From Nocardiopsis suaedae (GTDB lineage Bacteria > Actinomycetota > Actinomycetes > Streptosporangiales > Streptosporangiaceae), in assembly GCF_027706745.1 (NCBI RefSeq), contig NZ_JAQFWP010000067.1:1-41382 (forward strand): DNA of 41,382 nucleotides, in the 5' to 3' direction. The notes under the pieces are model-generated. The model was given only the letters and a program-made list of their open reading frames with translations. It made no database searches and had not been told where the DNA came from. A program made the position numbers and the translations under genes. Below, in pieces: positions 1 through 7,393 of this stretch. Positions within the stretch are counted from its first letter, which is position 1. Each line of letters starts with the position of its first letter.

Positions 1-340
1 GGATCCCTCGCATCCGTCCCGGCCGGCACGTGCCGATACCGGCGGCACGTCCGACACCCCGGCACCGCCGGCCCGCCCCCTCCGACCCTCCCGGCCCCCG
101 TCCCGCCGACACGCCGACAGCCACACGAGCCGACACACCAGCCGCCACACGCTCCGGGCCGCGGCCCGCCATCCGCGCCCCGGGGCCCCGGCCGCGTCCG
201 CCCGCGGCCCCGCCCGTACCGACGACCCCGAGGACAGGAGAAGGCCACGTACGAGAGCAGCGACCCGAGGCGTTCCAAGGGGGCTGATGGGGGCTGTGCA
301 TCCCGCCCGCATCCGCACTGTCGTCCAAGGAGTCGACCCC
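1..340. other. Left edge, no supported gene
   Basis: This stretch is extremely C-rich. The open frame at 30-287 encodes almost only Pro, Arg, Ala and Thr with no domain-like pattern, so I do not call it a gene. The 3' part is the leader of the Nramp-type gene and ends with an AAGGAG ribosome-binding site at 327-332. No promoter or hairpin stands out. Confidence 0.6.
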
Positions 341-1840
341 ATGGATCCTGCCGGTAGAGCACCAGGCGGAGTACCCGAGGACGGCGCCGCGAGCGCCGCC
401 GAGCAGCCGCACGCGCCGCAGACCGAGGCGCCCCATGTCCCTCCTCCCCGACCGCCCGCCGAATCCGACGGTGACGGGCACGCGCCCGCGGCCTCCGCGC
501 AGGAGGAGTCCGCGCCCATCCGCCTGGAGGCCCCCGGCACCGGCCTCCGCGACACCTGGAAGGCGATGGGGCCCGGTATCGCCGCGGCGATGACCGGCAT
601 CGGCGCCAGCCACATCATGCACGGGCCCACCGCGGGCGCCCAGTTCGGCTACGCCCTGCTGTGGGTGGTGCCGTTCGCCTACATCATGAAGTACTGCGCC
701 TTCGAGTTCGCGCACCGCTACACCCTGGTGCGGGGCGAGAGCATCATGGAGGCCTACGAGCGCGTCGGCAAAGGGCGCGGAATGTGGCCGCTGTGGTACC
801 TGGGCGGCCAATCGCTCGTGAACACCTTCGGCATCGCGGGACGCGCCCTGGGGTGCGCGGCGATGCTGTGGGCGGCGTTCCCGATCATGCCGCTGCCGTA
901 CTGGGCGGTGCTGGTGCTGGTGTCCTGCGTCGGCGTGCTGTGGCTGGGCCGGTACCAGGCCCTCGAAGCGGTGGTGAAGGTGGCGATCATCGTCTTCGCC
1001 GCCGCGGTGATCGTGGCGTTCCTGCTGCAGTCGCCGCCGCCCGGGGAGTACCTGCTCCGGCTGGCGCCCGCGCTTCCGCCCGCCGGGGCGATGCTGCTGT
1101 TCAGCGCCATGTGGGGGTACTTCCCCACCACCGTCGAGGTGGCGCCCATGCAGTCCAACTGGGCGGTGGACAAGAAGAGCGGCATGGTCCGGGTGCGCGA
1201 GCTGCGCGCGCAGGGCCACAACGTCGAGGTGGCGCCGGACTACATGCGCAACCACCTCAAGCTGATGCGCCGGGACATGAACATCTCCTACATCATCTCG
1301 GCGCTGACCGGAATGGCGTTCGTGATCGTCGGGGCGGTGGTGCTGAACCCGCTCGGCGTGGTGCCCGAGTCGCAGGAGATGGGCTCGACCATCGCGAGCA
1401 TCTACACCGACACCTTCGGCGCGTGGATCTTCCCGGTGATCATCGCCGGCGGCGTCGCGGCGCTGTGGTCCACGGTGTTCACCTACTTCGACGGCCAGGC
1501 CCGGGTGTTCGAGGAGTGCGTCGTGCGGATCCACCGCGCGTGGGACGCCCCGCGCATCCGCAAGGGGCTCTACCGGGGCTTCCAGGTGCTGTGGGTGGTC
1601 ACGGGCACGGCGATCATCTTCGGCCTGCCCGAGCCGATCCTGGTGGTGCAGATCGCCTCGGTGCTGGCGCTGTTCTTCGCCCCGGTGCTGTACTGGCTGA
1701 ACATCCGGGCGCTGAAGGACTTCACCGGCGAGGAGCGCGACCACCTGCCGTCCCGGTTCATGCTGGCCTGGGCCTGGGTGGGGATGATCGGCCTGGCGGC
1801 GGTGAGCCTCTTCTTCCTGTACACCGAGTTCCTGTCCTGA
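341..1840 (+). CDS. Divergent Nramp-family (SLC11-like) membrane transporter
   Basis: This 499-residue integral membrane protein has about 11 hydrophobic segments and the Nramp layout, beginning GPGIAAAMTGIGASHI and followed by GAQFGYALLWVVPFAYIMKY, as in MntH-like proteins. Two hallmark metal-site motifs of canonical Nramp are not recognisable. The TM1 DPGN position reads GIGASHI, and the TM6 MPH region reads around SAMWGYFPTTVEVAPMQSN. It is therefore probably not a classical Mn/Fe importer. A different cation, or a small non-metal substrate as in other divergent Nramp branches, is possible; this is inference. The first 70 or so residues are a Pro/Ala/Glu-rich cytoplasmic tail. I chose ATG 341 because AAGGAG lies 8 nt upstream. 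An in-frame ATG at 287 has a purine-rich stretch only 3 nt away. It appears monocistronic, with a strong hairpin 19 nt after the stop. Confidence 0.8.
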   Translation: MDPAGRAPGGVPEDGAASAAEQPHAPQTEAPHVPPPRPPAESDGDGHAPAASAQEESAPIRLEAPGTGLRDTWKAMGPGIAAAMTGIGASHIMHGPTAGAQFGYALLWVVPFAYIMKYCAFEFAHRYTLVRGESIMEAYERVGKGRGMWPLWYLGGQSLVNTFGIAGRALGCAAMLWAAFPIMPLPYWAVLVLVSCVGVLWLGRYQALEAVVKVAIIVFAAAVIVAFLLQSPPPGEYLLRLAPALPPAGAMLLFSAMWGYFPTTVEVAPMQSNWAVDKKSGMVRVRELRAQGHNVEVAPDYMRNHLKLMRRDMNISYIISALTGMAFVIVGAVVLNPLGVVPESQEMGSTIASIYTDTFGAWIFPVIIAGGVAALWSTVFTYFDGQARVFEECVVRIHRAWDAPRIRKGLYRGFQVLWVVTGTAIIFGLPEPILVVQIASVLALFFAPVLYWLNIRALKDFTGEERDHLPSRFMLAWAWVGMIGLAAVSLFFLYTEFLS

Positions 1841-1858
1841 CCCGCCGACCCGGCCGCC

Positions 1859-1887
1859 GCCCGCCCGGACCCACGGTCCGGGCGGGC
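1859..1887. terminator. Bidirectional hairpin terminator
   Basis: A perfect 13-bp GC stem (1859-1871 with 1875-1887) closes a CAC loop. It lies between the convergent ends of the Nramp-type gene and the TNT gene. There is no U-tract, as is usual for actinomycete terminators. Confidence 0.65.
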
Positions 1888-1925
1888 GTCCCGGCTGTTC
1901 GGGGCGGGGCCGCTCCCGGGCCGGG

Positions 1926-2678
1926 TCAGCCGCCGTCGGCGCAGTCCCCGGCCGGGCGGTCCTCGATGTAGCCCCATTCGACGAGGGAGTCGGCGCCGAG
2001 CCGGCCGTCCCCTTCGGCCTCGGGGACGAGTGCGGGGTCCAGGAGGATCTGCTCACCGCCGCCGGGCTGCTCGAAGGCGGGGGCGATGGGGCCGATCTGG
2101 GCCTTGAAGGGCTCGGTCACCACGTAGCACCGGTAGTTGTGCTCGGGGCCGCCCTCCCAGGTGTTGAGCGCGTCGGGCGGCAGGGAGCGCTGCTCGAAGG
2201 GGGCGCCCGCGGGGGCGAGGTAGCTGCCCCAGGGGGAGCCGAAGCGGTCCAGGGCCCAGCCTTCGGCGACCTCCTCGACCTCCTTGACGGGTTCGCCGTC
2301 CTCGACCTGGAAGCCGCCGTGCGGCGGGTAGTCCCACCCCTCCCAGGGCTCACCGGTGTCGGGGTCGACCCCCCGCTCCCAGTGCCGGGCGAGGAAGGCC
2401 ACGGGGTTGAGGGGGCCGAGCCGGTCGTAGTCCTCCACGAGGTCGCCCACGACGCCGTCGTCGGGGACCTCGTCGGGCCCCAGGCGCGGGTCGCCGCACA
2501 GGTAGGCGTCACGGTCCTCCTCGGACGGCGGCGAGCCGGGCACGGGACAGGGGCTGTCGAAGCCGGGGCCGGGAGGCGCCGCATCGTCACCGGTGACCGC
2601 GGCCCCGGCCGGGGCGGCGGCCCCGAGCACGGCCGCCACAGCGGCGGAATCAAGGACATGACGGCGGATCAGGGCCAT
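1926..2678 (-). CDS. Secreted TNT-domain protein (putative NAD+ glycohydrolase)
   Basis: This is a 250-residue protein. The N-terminus has two arginines, a hydrophobic Ala-rich stretch and an AGA-A type cleavage site near residue 27, so export is likely. Residues about 112-240 match the TNT (tuberculosis necrotizing toxin, DUF4237) fold: GWDYPPHGGF, then WALDRFGSPWGSYLAPAG, FEQRSLPP, HNYRCYVV and AFEQPGGGEQ near residue 204. The Arg of DRFG (R145), H180 and Q204 lie where the NADase residues of M. tuberculosis CpnT/TNT would be expected. That residue match is by eye. Family members hydrolyse NAD+. Cysteines at 44 and 61, and at 184 and 246, could form disulfides outside the cell. There is no WXG/LXG delivery domain and no neighbouring gene resembles the TNT immunity factor IFT. 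GGAG precedes the ATG. Confidence 0.8.
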   Translation of the reverse strand: MALIRRHVLDSAAVAAVLGAAAPAGAAVTGDDAAPPGPGFDSPCPVPGSPPSEEDRDAYLCGDPRLGPDEVPDDGVVGDLVEDYDRLGPLNPVAFLARHWERGVDPDTGEPWEGWDYPPHGGFQVEDGEPVKEVEEVAEGWALDRFGSPWGSYLAPAGAPFEQRSLPPDALNTWEGGPEHNYRCYVVTEPFKAQIGPIAPAFEQPGGGEQILLDPALVPEAEGDGRLGADSLVEWGYIEDRPAGDCADGG

Positions 2679-2826
2679 GCGGTCTCCGTTCGACTACCGA
2701 TCTCTCAGGACGTAGAGCAACGGTAATACTACTGAGAGTTGCTCACCTCGGTGGCACATGATCGGAATCGGCGCCGGTACCCTCCACTTCCGCAGAACCC
2801 CGCCCGCGGTGGACGAATCCCCGCTA

Positions 2827-3702
2827 ATGTCACCGAGCGTGCCATCACAACGACACGACGCGGCCAAAGATCTGGCCGCCGACTCCCCCCAGACCATCGC
2901 GCGGCTCGTCCGCATGAAAGCCGACGTCGAGATCCGTCCGGACGCGCCGTTCCGGATGGAGAAGAACGAAGTCAACGACCGACCGTCAAGCGACCTCTTC
3001 CCGGACATCGTGTTCTCGCAAGGGTTTCCCTCGCACCCCTCGGGCATCTTCGTGGTGGAGGTCCAGCACGAGAAGGACGAGGGAAAACGCAGGCAGATCC
3101 CGCGTTATGCCGCAGCGCTCTGGCTGTTTCACCGGTGCACGACGATCATCGCGGTGTTCAGTCCAGATCAGGCGGCCGCCGACTACTACTCCCAGCCCAT
3201 CGCGACCGAGCTGCCCGGATATACCTTCCCCCCAGTGGCGGTCGGCCCGAAGGACATCCCTATCGTCGAAGACGTCGACACCGCCGCAGCCGACCCGGCG
3301 TTGGCGGCGTTGAGCGTCATGGCGCACGGGTACGCCCCCGGGGTGCTCGACACCTTCATGGAAGGGCTGACGCGGCTCGAAGCCGATGACTCCTCGAAGT
3401 ACTATGAATACGCGTACCGCCTCGCGTCACAGCAGGTCAAGAACAACCTGGAGGCCGCAATGTCATCATCAGCCTGGCCCGTGTACAGCCCCTTCGCCAA
3501 GGAGCACTTCTCCAAGGGACGCGAGGAAGGTGTCATCGAGGAGCGCGCCTCCGCGATCCTCGACATCCTGCATGCGCGGGGCAAGGCGGTCGACGACGGC
3601 GTCCGTGACCGCATCACGGCCTGCACCGACGGTGAGAAGCTGAGGACGTGGCTGTTCGCGGCCGCGACCGTCGAGAAGACCGAGGACATCTTCGAGGCCT
3701 GA
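2827..3702 (+). CDS. Rpn-like PD-(D/E)XK nuclease-fold protein of the large actinomycete family
   Basis: This 291-residue cytoplasmic protein has the order seen in a paralogous family common in streptomycetes: LFPDIVF, then GIFVVEVQHEKDEGKRRQIP, FHRCTTIIAVFSPDQ, VGPKDIPIVED and LAALSVMAHG. The C-terminus carries a helical KGREEGVIEER stretch and a motif close to ITACTDGEKLRTWLFAAAT. D (PDIVF) and E-x-Q (EVQ) fit a PD-(D/E)XK active site. Related Rpn proteins are DNA endonucleases or recombination promoters, and the biological role of the actinomycete branch is unknown. Local GC is visibly lower than in neighbouring genes (TCATCA, AAGTACTATGAATAC), which suggests transfer. ATG 2827 is preferred; GTG 2839 and ATG 2758 are alternatives. 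It is divergent from the TNT gene. Confidence 0.72.
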   Translation: MSPSVPSQRHDAAKDLAADSPQTIARLVRMKADVEIRPDAPFRMEKNEVNDRPSSDLFPDIVFSQGFPSHPSGIFVVEVQHEKDEGKRRQIPRYAAALWLFHRCTTIIAVFSPDQAAADYYSQPIATELPGYTFPPVAVGPKDIPIVEDVDTAAADPALAALSVMAHGYAPGVLDTFMEGLTRLEADDSSKYYEYAYRLASQQVKNNLEAAMSSSAWPVYSPFAKEHFSKGREEGVIEERASAILDILHARGKAVDDGVRDRITACTDGEKLRTWLFAAATVEKTEDIFEA

Positions 3703-3746
3703 CCCGCCCTTTCGGCGGGCGCCCCGCGTTCGGCAGGGCGCCCGCC
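3703..3746. terminator. Overlapping hairpins between convergent genes
   Basis: Two mutually exclusive stems share one arm. CCCGCC 3703-3708 pairs with 3714-3719, and a perfect 11-bp stem pairs 3714-3724 with 3736-3746. They sit directly between the stops of the Rpn-like and HhH-GPD genes, so each strand could use one stem. Confidence 0.6.
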
Positions 3747-3754
3747 GACCGCCG

Positions 3755-4342
3755 TCAGGACTTCTTCGCCTTCGCCGCCGCTTTCATGGCCTTCTTCGTC
3801 TCGCGGACCTCGTTCAGGGTCTGGTCGTCGACCACGTCCGCGATGGACCGGCGCGCACCGTCCTCGCCGTAGGCGCCCGCGGCCTCGCGCCAGCCCTCCG
3901 GGCGGGCGCCCATCTGCTTGCCCAGCAGCGCCAGGAAGATCTTCGCCTTCTGGTCGCCGTAACCCGGCAGGGCCTTGAGGCGCTTGAGGACCTCCTTGCC
4001 GTCCGGACCGCCCTCGGTCCACACCGCGTCGGCGCGTCCGCCGTACTCCGAGACGATCGCCCCGCACAGCGCCTGCACGCGCTTGGCCATCGCCCCGGGG
4101 AACCGGTGCACCGCCGGGGTCTGCGAGAACAGCTCGGCGAAGGCCTCGGGGGCCTGCCCGGCGATCTCGGCGGCGTCGAGGCGGTCGCGGCCCATCCGGT
4201 CGGCGATCTTCTTCGGCCCGGCGAAGGCCGTCTCCATCGCCACCTGCTGGTCCAGGAGCATGCCGATCATCAGCGCCAGCGGGTCCGACGACAGCAGCGC
4301 GTCGGCGCCGGCGTCCCCGGTCAGGTGAAGCTCGTGTTCCAT
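3755..4342 (-). CDS. HhH-GPD-type base-excision DNA repair glycosylase
   Basis: This 195-residue protein matches the compact actinobacterial HhH-GPD family of about 190 residues. The N-terminal half has DPLALMIGMLLDQQVAMETAF and a helical core. The helix-hairpin-helix lies around LKALPGYGDQKAKIFLALLG near residues 128-147. The tail is Lys/Ala-rich. Members excise damaged or mispaired bases as glycosylases; the substrate here cannot be read from sequence. No 4Fe-4S cysteine loop of the Nth/MutY type is present. ATG 4342 is chosen because GGGAGGA lies 9 nt upstream. Longer frames reaching 4576 add Arg/Pro-rich residues unlike the family. Confidence 0.8.
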   Translation of the reverse strand: MEHELHLTGDAGADALLSSDPLALMIGMLLDQQVAMETAFAGPKKIADRMGRDRLDAAEIAGQAPEAFAELFSQTPAVHRFPGAMAKRVQALCGAIVSEYGGRADAVWTEGGPDGKEVLKRLKALPGYGDQKAKIFLALLGKQMGARPEGWREAAGAYGEDGARRSIADVVDDQTLNEVRETKKAMKAAAKAKKS

Positions 4343-4534
4343 GGGCCCGATCCTCCCACCGGCCGGTGGGCCGCGCGCGCGGCGGCGCGCGGCGACCGTT
4401 CCGTCCCGGCGTGTCGCCGATGCCGTGATTCGGTCCGCCGAAACCTGCGCCTCGCCCGGCGGGGCCGGGGTCCGCAGTGTCCCGATTCGACCACCGCACA
4501 AGGCGAGCCGCGACACACCCCCGACCTCCCCCTC
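4343..4534. other. Intergenic, divergent leader region
   Basis: This region lies between the repair glycosylase (minus strand) and the promoter of the first small secreted protein. It carries the glycosylase ribosome-binding site near 4352-4358. I see no gene or repeat in it. Confidence 0.4.
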
Positions 4535-4563
4535 TTCACATTGGGTAGTCATTCCGCTACTGT
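4535..4563 (+). promoter_or_regulatory. Likely housekeeping promoter of the twin secreted-protein genes
   Basis: TTCACA (4535-4540), a 17-nt spacer and TACTGT (4558-4563) are close to the -35/-10 consensus. Transcription would start near 4570, giving a leader of about 54 nt with GAGGAGA before the GTG start at 4624. Confidence 0.55.
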
Positions 4564-4623
4564 TCGTCGTGACCAAAAGGGGGCCGACCGCCCCTGACCC
4601 TGTCTCTCGTATGAGGAGAACCC

Positions 4624-4836
4624 GTGAAGAAGTTCCTCGCGGTCGCGGCCGTCGCGGCCGGCGCCCTGATGGCCACCGCGCCCGCGGCCTCCGCCGGCGA
4701 CAGCTACGCGCTGATCAACGGCGACGTGCTGCCCTGCACCGTGGCGCCCTGGAACTGGGAGGGGCCGCTGAACATCCTGTCGCCCAGCGGCGACTACAAC
4801 GCCTGCCAGAAGATCGGCGTCACCCACGGCGGCTGA
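4624..4836 (+). CDS. Small secreted two-cysteine protein, copy 1
   Basis: This 70-residue precursor has a Lys-Lys N-terminus, a hydrophobic core and an ASA-G cleavage site after residue 24. The predicted mature protein is 46 residues, starts GDSYALINGDV and contains PC, APWNWEGPLNILS, GDYNACQKIG and VTHGG. The two cysteines (mature 14 and 37) could form one disulfide. I do not recognise a named family. The size, the Cys pair and the LN-x-G-x-C pattern loosely recall chaplins, the small surface amyloids of streptomycetes, but the chaplin consensus is absent. A near-identical mature sequence is encoded 176 bp downstream. GTG 4624 follows GAGGAGA. It is probably abundant and extracytoplasmic. 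Confidence 0.8.
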   Translation: MKKFLAVAAVAAGALMATAPAASAGDSYALINGDVLPCTVAPWNWEGPLNILSPSGDYNACQKIGVTHGG

Positions 4837-4888
4837 CCCTCGCACCGAGGCTTCCTCCGCGCGGTGGACGCTGCGAGGTGGGACGAGA

Positions 4889-4925
4889 GCGGAGCCGGGA
4901 GCGGCGCACCCCCTTCCGGCTCCGC
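4889..4925 (+). terminator. Hairpin between the twin genes
   Basis: GCGGAGCCGG (4889-4898) pairs perfectly with CCGGCTCCGC (4916-4925) across a 17-nt loop. It could terminate or attenuate after copy 1, or stabilise a processed mRNA end. Confidence 0.35.
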
Positions 4926-5012
4926 GCTCCGCACCCCGGGCGGCCCCGCCGCGCCGACGGCCCGACCGGCCGTGAACGATCCGCACCACCGGACTCGAAC
5001 GGAGTGACCACC

Positions 5013-5261
5013 ATGAAGAAGGCCTTCGCGGTCGCCGCCCTGACCGCCGCCGCGTTCGGCGCCGCCGCCCCCGCCTACGCGGGCGGCTACGGCGGCGACG
5101 GGCACCACCACAACGGCGGCGGTGACAGCTACGCGCTGATCAACGGCGACGTGGCGCCCTGCGCCATCGCGCCCTGGAACTGGGAGGGGCCGCTGAACAT
5201 CCTCTCGGTGACCGGCGACTACAACGCCTGCCAGAAGATCGGCGTCACCCACGGCGGCTGA
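5013..5261 (+). CDS. Small secreted two-cysteine protein, copy 2 with His-rich insert
   Basis: This is an 82-residue precursor. After a signal peptide ending AYA, the mature N-terminus has a Gly/His segment (GGYGGDGHHHNGGG) that copy 1 lacks. The following 46 residues match copy 1 at 41 positions; all five changes are mild (L/A, T/A, V/I, P/V, S/T). The DNA of this part is also almost identical, while the signal peptides differ, so selection or gene conversion has kept the mature module. The three adjacent histidines might bind metal, which is inference. GGAG precedes ATG 5013 by 9 nt. No separate promoter is obvious, so it may be co-transcribed with copy 1. Function is unknown. Confidence 0.8.
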   Translation: MKKAFAVAALTAAAFGAAAPAYAGGYGGDGHHHNGGGDSYALINGDVAPCAIAPWNWEGPLNILSVTGDYNACQKIGVTHGG

Positions 5262-5284
5262 ACCGCCCGCCGTACCGGCGCGCA

Positions 5285-5315
5285 GAGGGCCGGGGAGCAG
5301 CGCTCCCCGGCCCTC
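5285..5315. terminator. Strong hairpin terminator
   Basis: A perfect 14-bp stem (5285-5298 with 5302-5315) has an AGC loop. It separates copy 2 of the secreted protein from the convergent PGRP gene and can serve both strands. Confidence 0.7.
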
Positions 5316-5339
5316 ACCGCGTCCGGCGCACCCGGCGGG

Positions 5340-6440
5340 TCAGGCGTAGCCGCCCTCAAGGCGCGGACGGACCGCCTCGTCGAACGCGGCGGCGAAGGTG
5401 TCGCCCGGGCACTCGGTCGCCATCCAGTCGCGGTGGCGCGTCACGCCCATCTGCACCGACGACTCGCCGTTGACCGGGTTGACGTACTCCACCTCGCTGT
5501 TGGGCGGTACTCCGGTCCGCTCGCAGAGCAGCCGCAGCACCGTCACCAGCGAGTCCACCGCCGCGTCGGTGGGCATGGCGCCGGTGAAGTCGCCCATCAC
5601 GCAGATGCCGATGTTGCCGCTGTTCATCAGGTACACGTGGCCCGCGGTCACCGACTCGGCCGACCCCGGCGAGGGCGGCTCGGCGAAGACGGGCAGCCCG
5701 TCCCCGCCCGAGTAGCGCCCCTCGTAGACCCGGCCGTCGGGGTCGATCAGCAGGTGGTAGCCGATGTCGCCCCAGTTCTGCGTGACCGCGTGGTAGTGGT
5801 AGATGCCGCGCACGTCGGCGGCGTAGTCGCCGCTCAGCTCGGTCGCCGTGTGGTGCACGGTGATCGTCTGCACGGGGTAGTACGCGGTGGGCCACACCTC
5901 CTCGCCCGAGTCGTCGAAGCGCAGCGACTCGTCCGCCCCCCAGCCCGCCCGGGTCAGGTAGGCCAGGTCCTGGGCCCCGGCCGCGCCCATGTCGGTGCGG
6001 AGCCCGCCGGTGCGGCGGCCCCCGATGCGCACCCGCGGCCCGTCGGTGACGTTCAGGGCCGTGCTGCGGGCGACGCCTCCCTCGCACCGGACCTCATAAC
6101 CGGTGCAGCCCCGCGGCGCCGCGGCCAGCGCGGCGGTCGCGGGCTTGTCGTCGCGACCGCCCTCGACGCGCACCGGGCGCCACGGGGTCAGGCCCTCTCC
6201 GGTCGCGAACCGCACCTCGGCGGCGCCGCCCGACTCCGGTTCCACCGCCACGTAGTCGACCCCGATGCCGGGGCGCACCGTGCCCCGGCCCGCCGGGGCG
6301 GCCTCCTCCAGCACCCGGGGCACGCTGTCGGCCCCGGTGTCCGCGGGCGCCCGGCCCTCCTCGGCCTGCGCCGTACCGCCCGCCGCCGCGGCCAGGGCCG
6401 CGCCGCCGACGCCCGCCTTGACGAACTCACGCCGTCTCAC
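5340..6440 (-). CDS. Tat-exported peptidoglycan recognition protein / N-acetylmuramoyl-L-alanine amidase
   Basis: This 366-residue protein starts MRRREFVKAGVGGAALAAAA, a clear Tat signal, with cleavage near AQA (residue 26). The central 80-130 residues are a beta-rich region. The C-terminal PGRP/Amidase_2 domain (about 165-360) contains LTRAGWGADES, TITVHHTA, GIYHYH, WGDIGYHLLIDPDGRVYEGR, GNIGICVMGDF and GVTRHRDWMATECPGD. The His of VHHT, the His of TRHRDW and the Cys of TECPGD match the zinc ligands of active amidases, so hydrolysis of the MurNAc-L-Ala bond is likely. Homologues of this size are secreted cell-wall enzymes of actinomycetes. It is a single gene ending at the shared terminator. 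Confidence 0.88.
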   Translation of the reverse strand: MRRREFVKAGVGGAALAAAAGGTAQAEEGRAPADTGADSVPRVLEEAAPAGRGTVRPGIGVDYVAVEPESGGAAEVRFATGEGLTPWRPVRVEGGRDDKPATAALAAAPRGCTGYEVRCEGGVARSTALNVTDGPRVRIGGRRTGGLRTDMGAAGAQDLAYLTRAGWGADESLRFDDSGEEVWPTAYYPVQTITVHHTATELSGDYAADVRGIYHYHAVTQNWGDIGYHLLIDPDGRVYEGRYSGGDGLPVFAEPPSPGSAESVTAGHVYLMNSGNIGICVMGDFTGAMPTDAAVDSLVTVLRLLCERTGVPPNSEVEYVNPVNGESSVQMGVTRHRDWMATECPGDTFAAAFDEAVRPRLEGGYA

Positions 6441-6619
6441 CTGGTTCTCCGTCCGTGTGGGGAATGCACGGGGTTCCGCGGCCGGGCCGCGGAACGCGCT
6501 TACCCTACAGCCGGGCCCCGTGTGGCGGGAGGGGCCCGATCGCGCGCGGCCCCTTGACGGGGCGGGCGCCGCGGGTGAGGCTCCTGGCGTCGGAGCCGCG
6601 CGTTCGAGGAGGCACGCGA

Positions 6620-7393
6620 ATGACCGCTGGATGGACCGAGGGCTGCCGCCGGATCGGCGGGGGCGCCCACCCGGTGATCGCCCTGCACGGGTGGTTCGGG
6701 TCCGGGGAGGCCTGGGCGCCGCTCTGGCCGCACCTGGACCGGGACGCCTTCACCTACGCCTTCCCCGACTACCGCGGCTACGGCCGCCGCAGGGGCGAGT
6801 CCGGGGAGTTCACCCTCGCCGAGGCCGCCGCCGACGTGCTCGCCCTGGCCGACGCGCGGGGCTGGGACCGGTTCTCGCTGGTGGGCCACTCGATGGGCGG
6901 CATCGTGATGCAGCGGGTGCTGGCCGACGCCCCCGACCGGGTGCGGGCGATGGTGGGGGTGTCACCGGTGCCCGCCTCCGGGGTGCCGTTCGACGCCGAG
7001 ACGCGGGCGGTGTTCGACGGCGCCGCCGACGACCCGGCGCTGCGCCGGGCGATCGTGGACATGACCACCGGCAAGAGGCTGACCGGCGTGTGGCTGGACG
7101 CGGTCGTGGCGCACTCGCTGGAGAACTCCGACCGCGAGGCCTTCGCCGCCTACCTGCGGGCCTGGGCCGACACCGACCTGCACGAGGAGATCGAGGGCAG
7201 CCCGGTGCCGGTGCTGGCGGTCGCCGGGGAGCACGACCCCGCCCTGGGCGCCGACGCCCTGCGGCCCACCTTCGGCGCCTGGTACCCCTCGGCCGAGATC
7301 GAGGTGCTGGGCAACGCCGGGCACTACCCGGCCGACGAGGTGCCGGTGGCGCTGGCCACCTCCATCGAGCGGCACCTGGCGGGCCGCACGTGA
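6620..7393 (+). CDS. Alpha/beta-fold hydrolase
   Basis: This 257-residue cytoplasmic protein has the full hydrolase pattern. HGWFGSGEAW forms the oxyanion loop. The nucleophile elbow is GHSMGG with Ser91, the acid is Asp206 in GEHDPALG, and His235 in GNAGHYP completes the triad. The lid region (about 120-190) is short. The substrate cannot be assigned; ester or lactone hydrolysis and C-C bond hydrolysis are all possible. ATG 6620 follows GAGGAGG. The stop overlaps the GTG start of the P450 gene by 4 bp (GTGA), so the two are translationally coupled and probably act on the same metabolite. Confidence 0.85.
   Translation: MTAGWTEGCRRIGGGAHPVIALHGWFGSGEAWAPLWPHLDRDAFTYAFPDYRGYGRRRGESGEFTLAEAAADVLALADARGWDRFSLVGHSMGGIVMQRVLADAPDRVRAMVGVSPVPASGVPFDAETRAVFDGAADDPALRRAIVDMTTGKRLTGVWLDAVVAHSLENSDREAFAAYLRAWADTDLHEEIEGSPVPVLAVAGEHDPALGADALRPTFGAWYPSAEIEVLGNAGHYPADEVPVALATSIERHLAGRT

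Noticed and set aside
30-287. Open frame of 85 residues at the left edge
   Set aside because: It is almost entirely Pro, Arg, Ala and Thr, has no ribosome-binding site, and looks like a by-product of C-rich DNA.
1859-1887. Hairpin considered as another dispersed repeat
   Set aside because: Its sequence is unrelated to the repeat families, and its place between convergent stops is fully explained by termination.
2139-2726. Long plus-strand frame opposite the TNT gene
   Set aside because: It is the antisense shadow of the TNT gene, which has clear domain motifs, a signal peptide and a ribosome-binding site.
4624-5261. Calling the twin secreted proteins chaplins
   Set aside because: The chaplin consensus (VPVNVCGN and GLLNPAFGN-type segments) is not present; only size and two cysteines agree.
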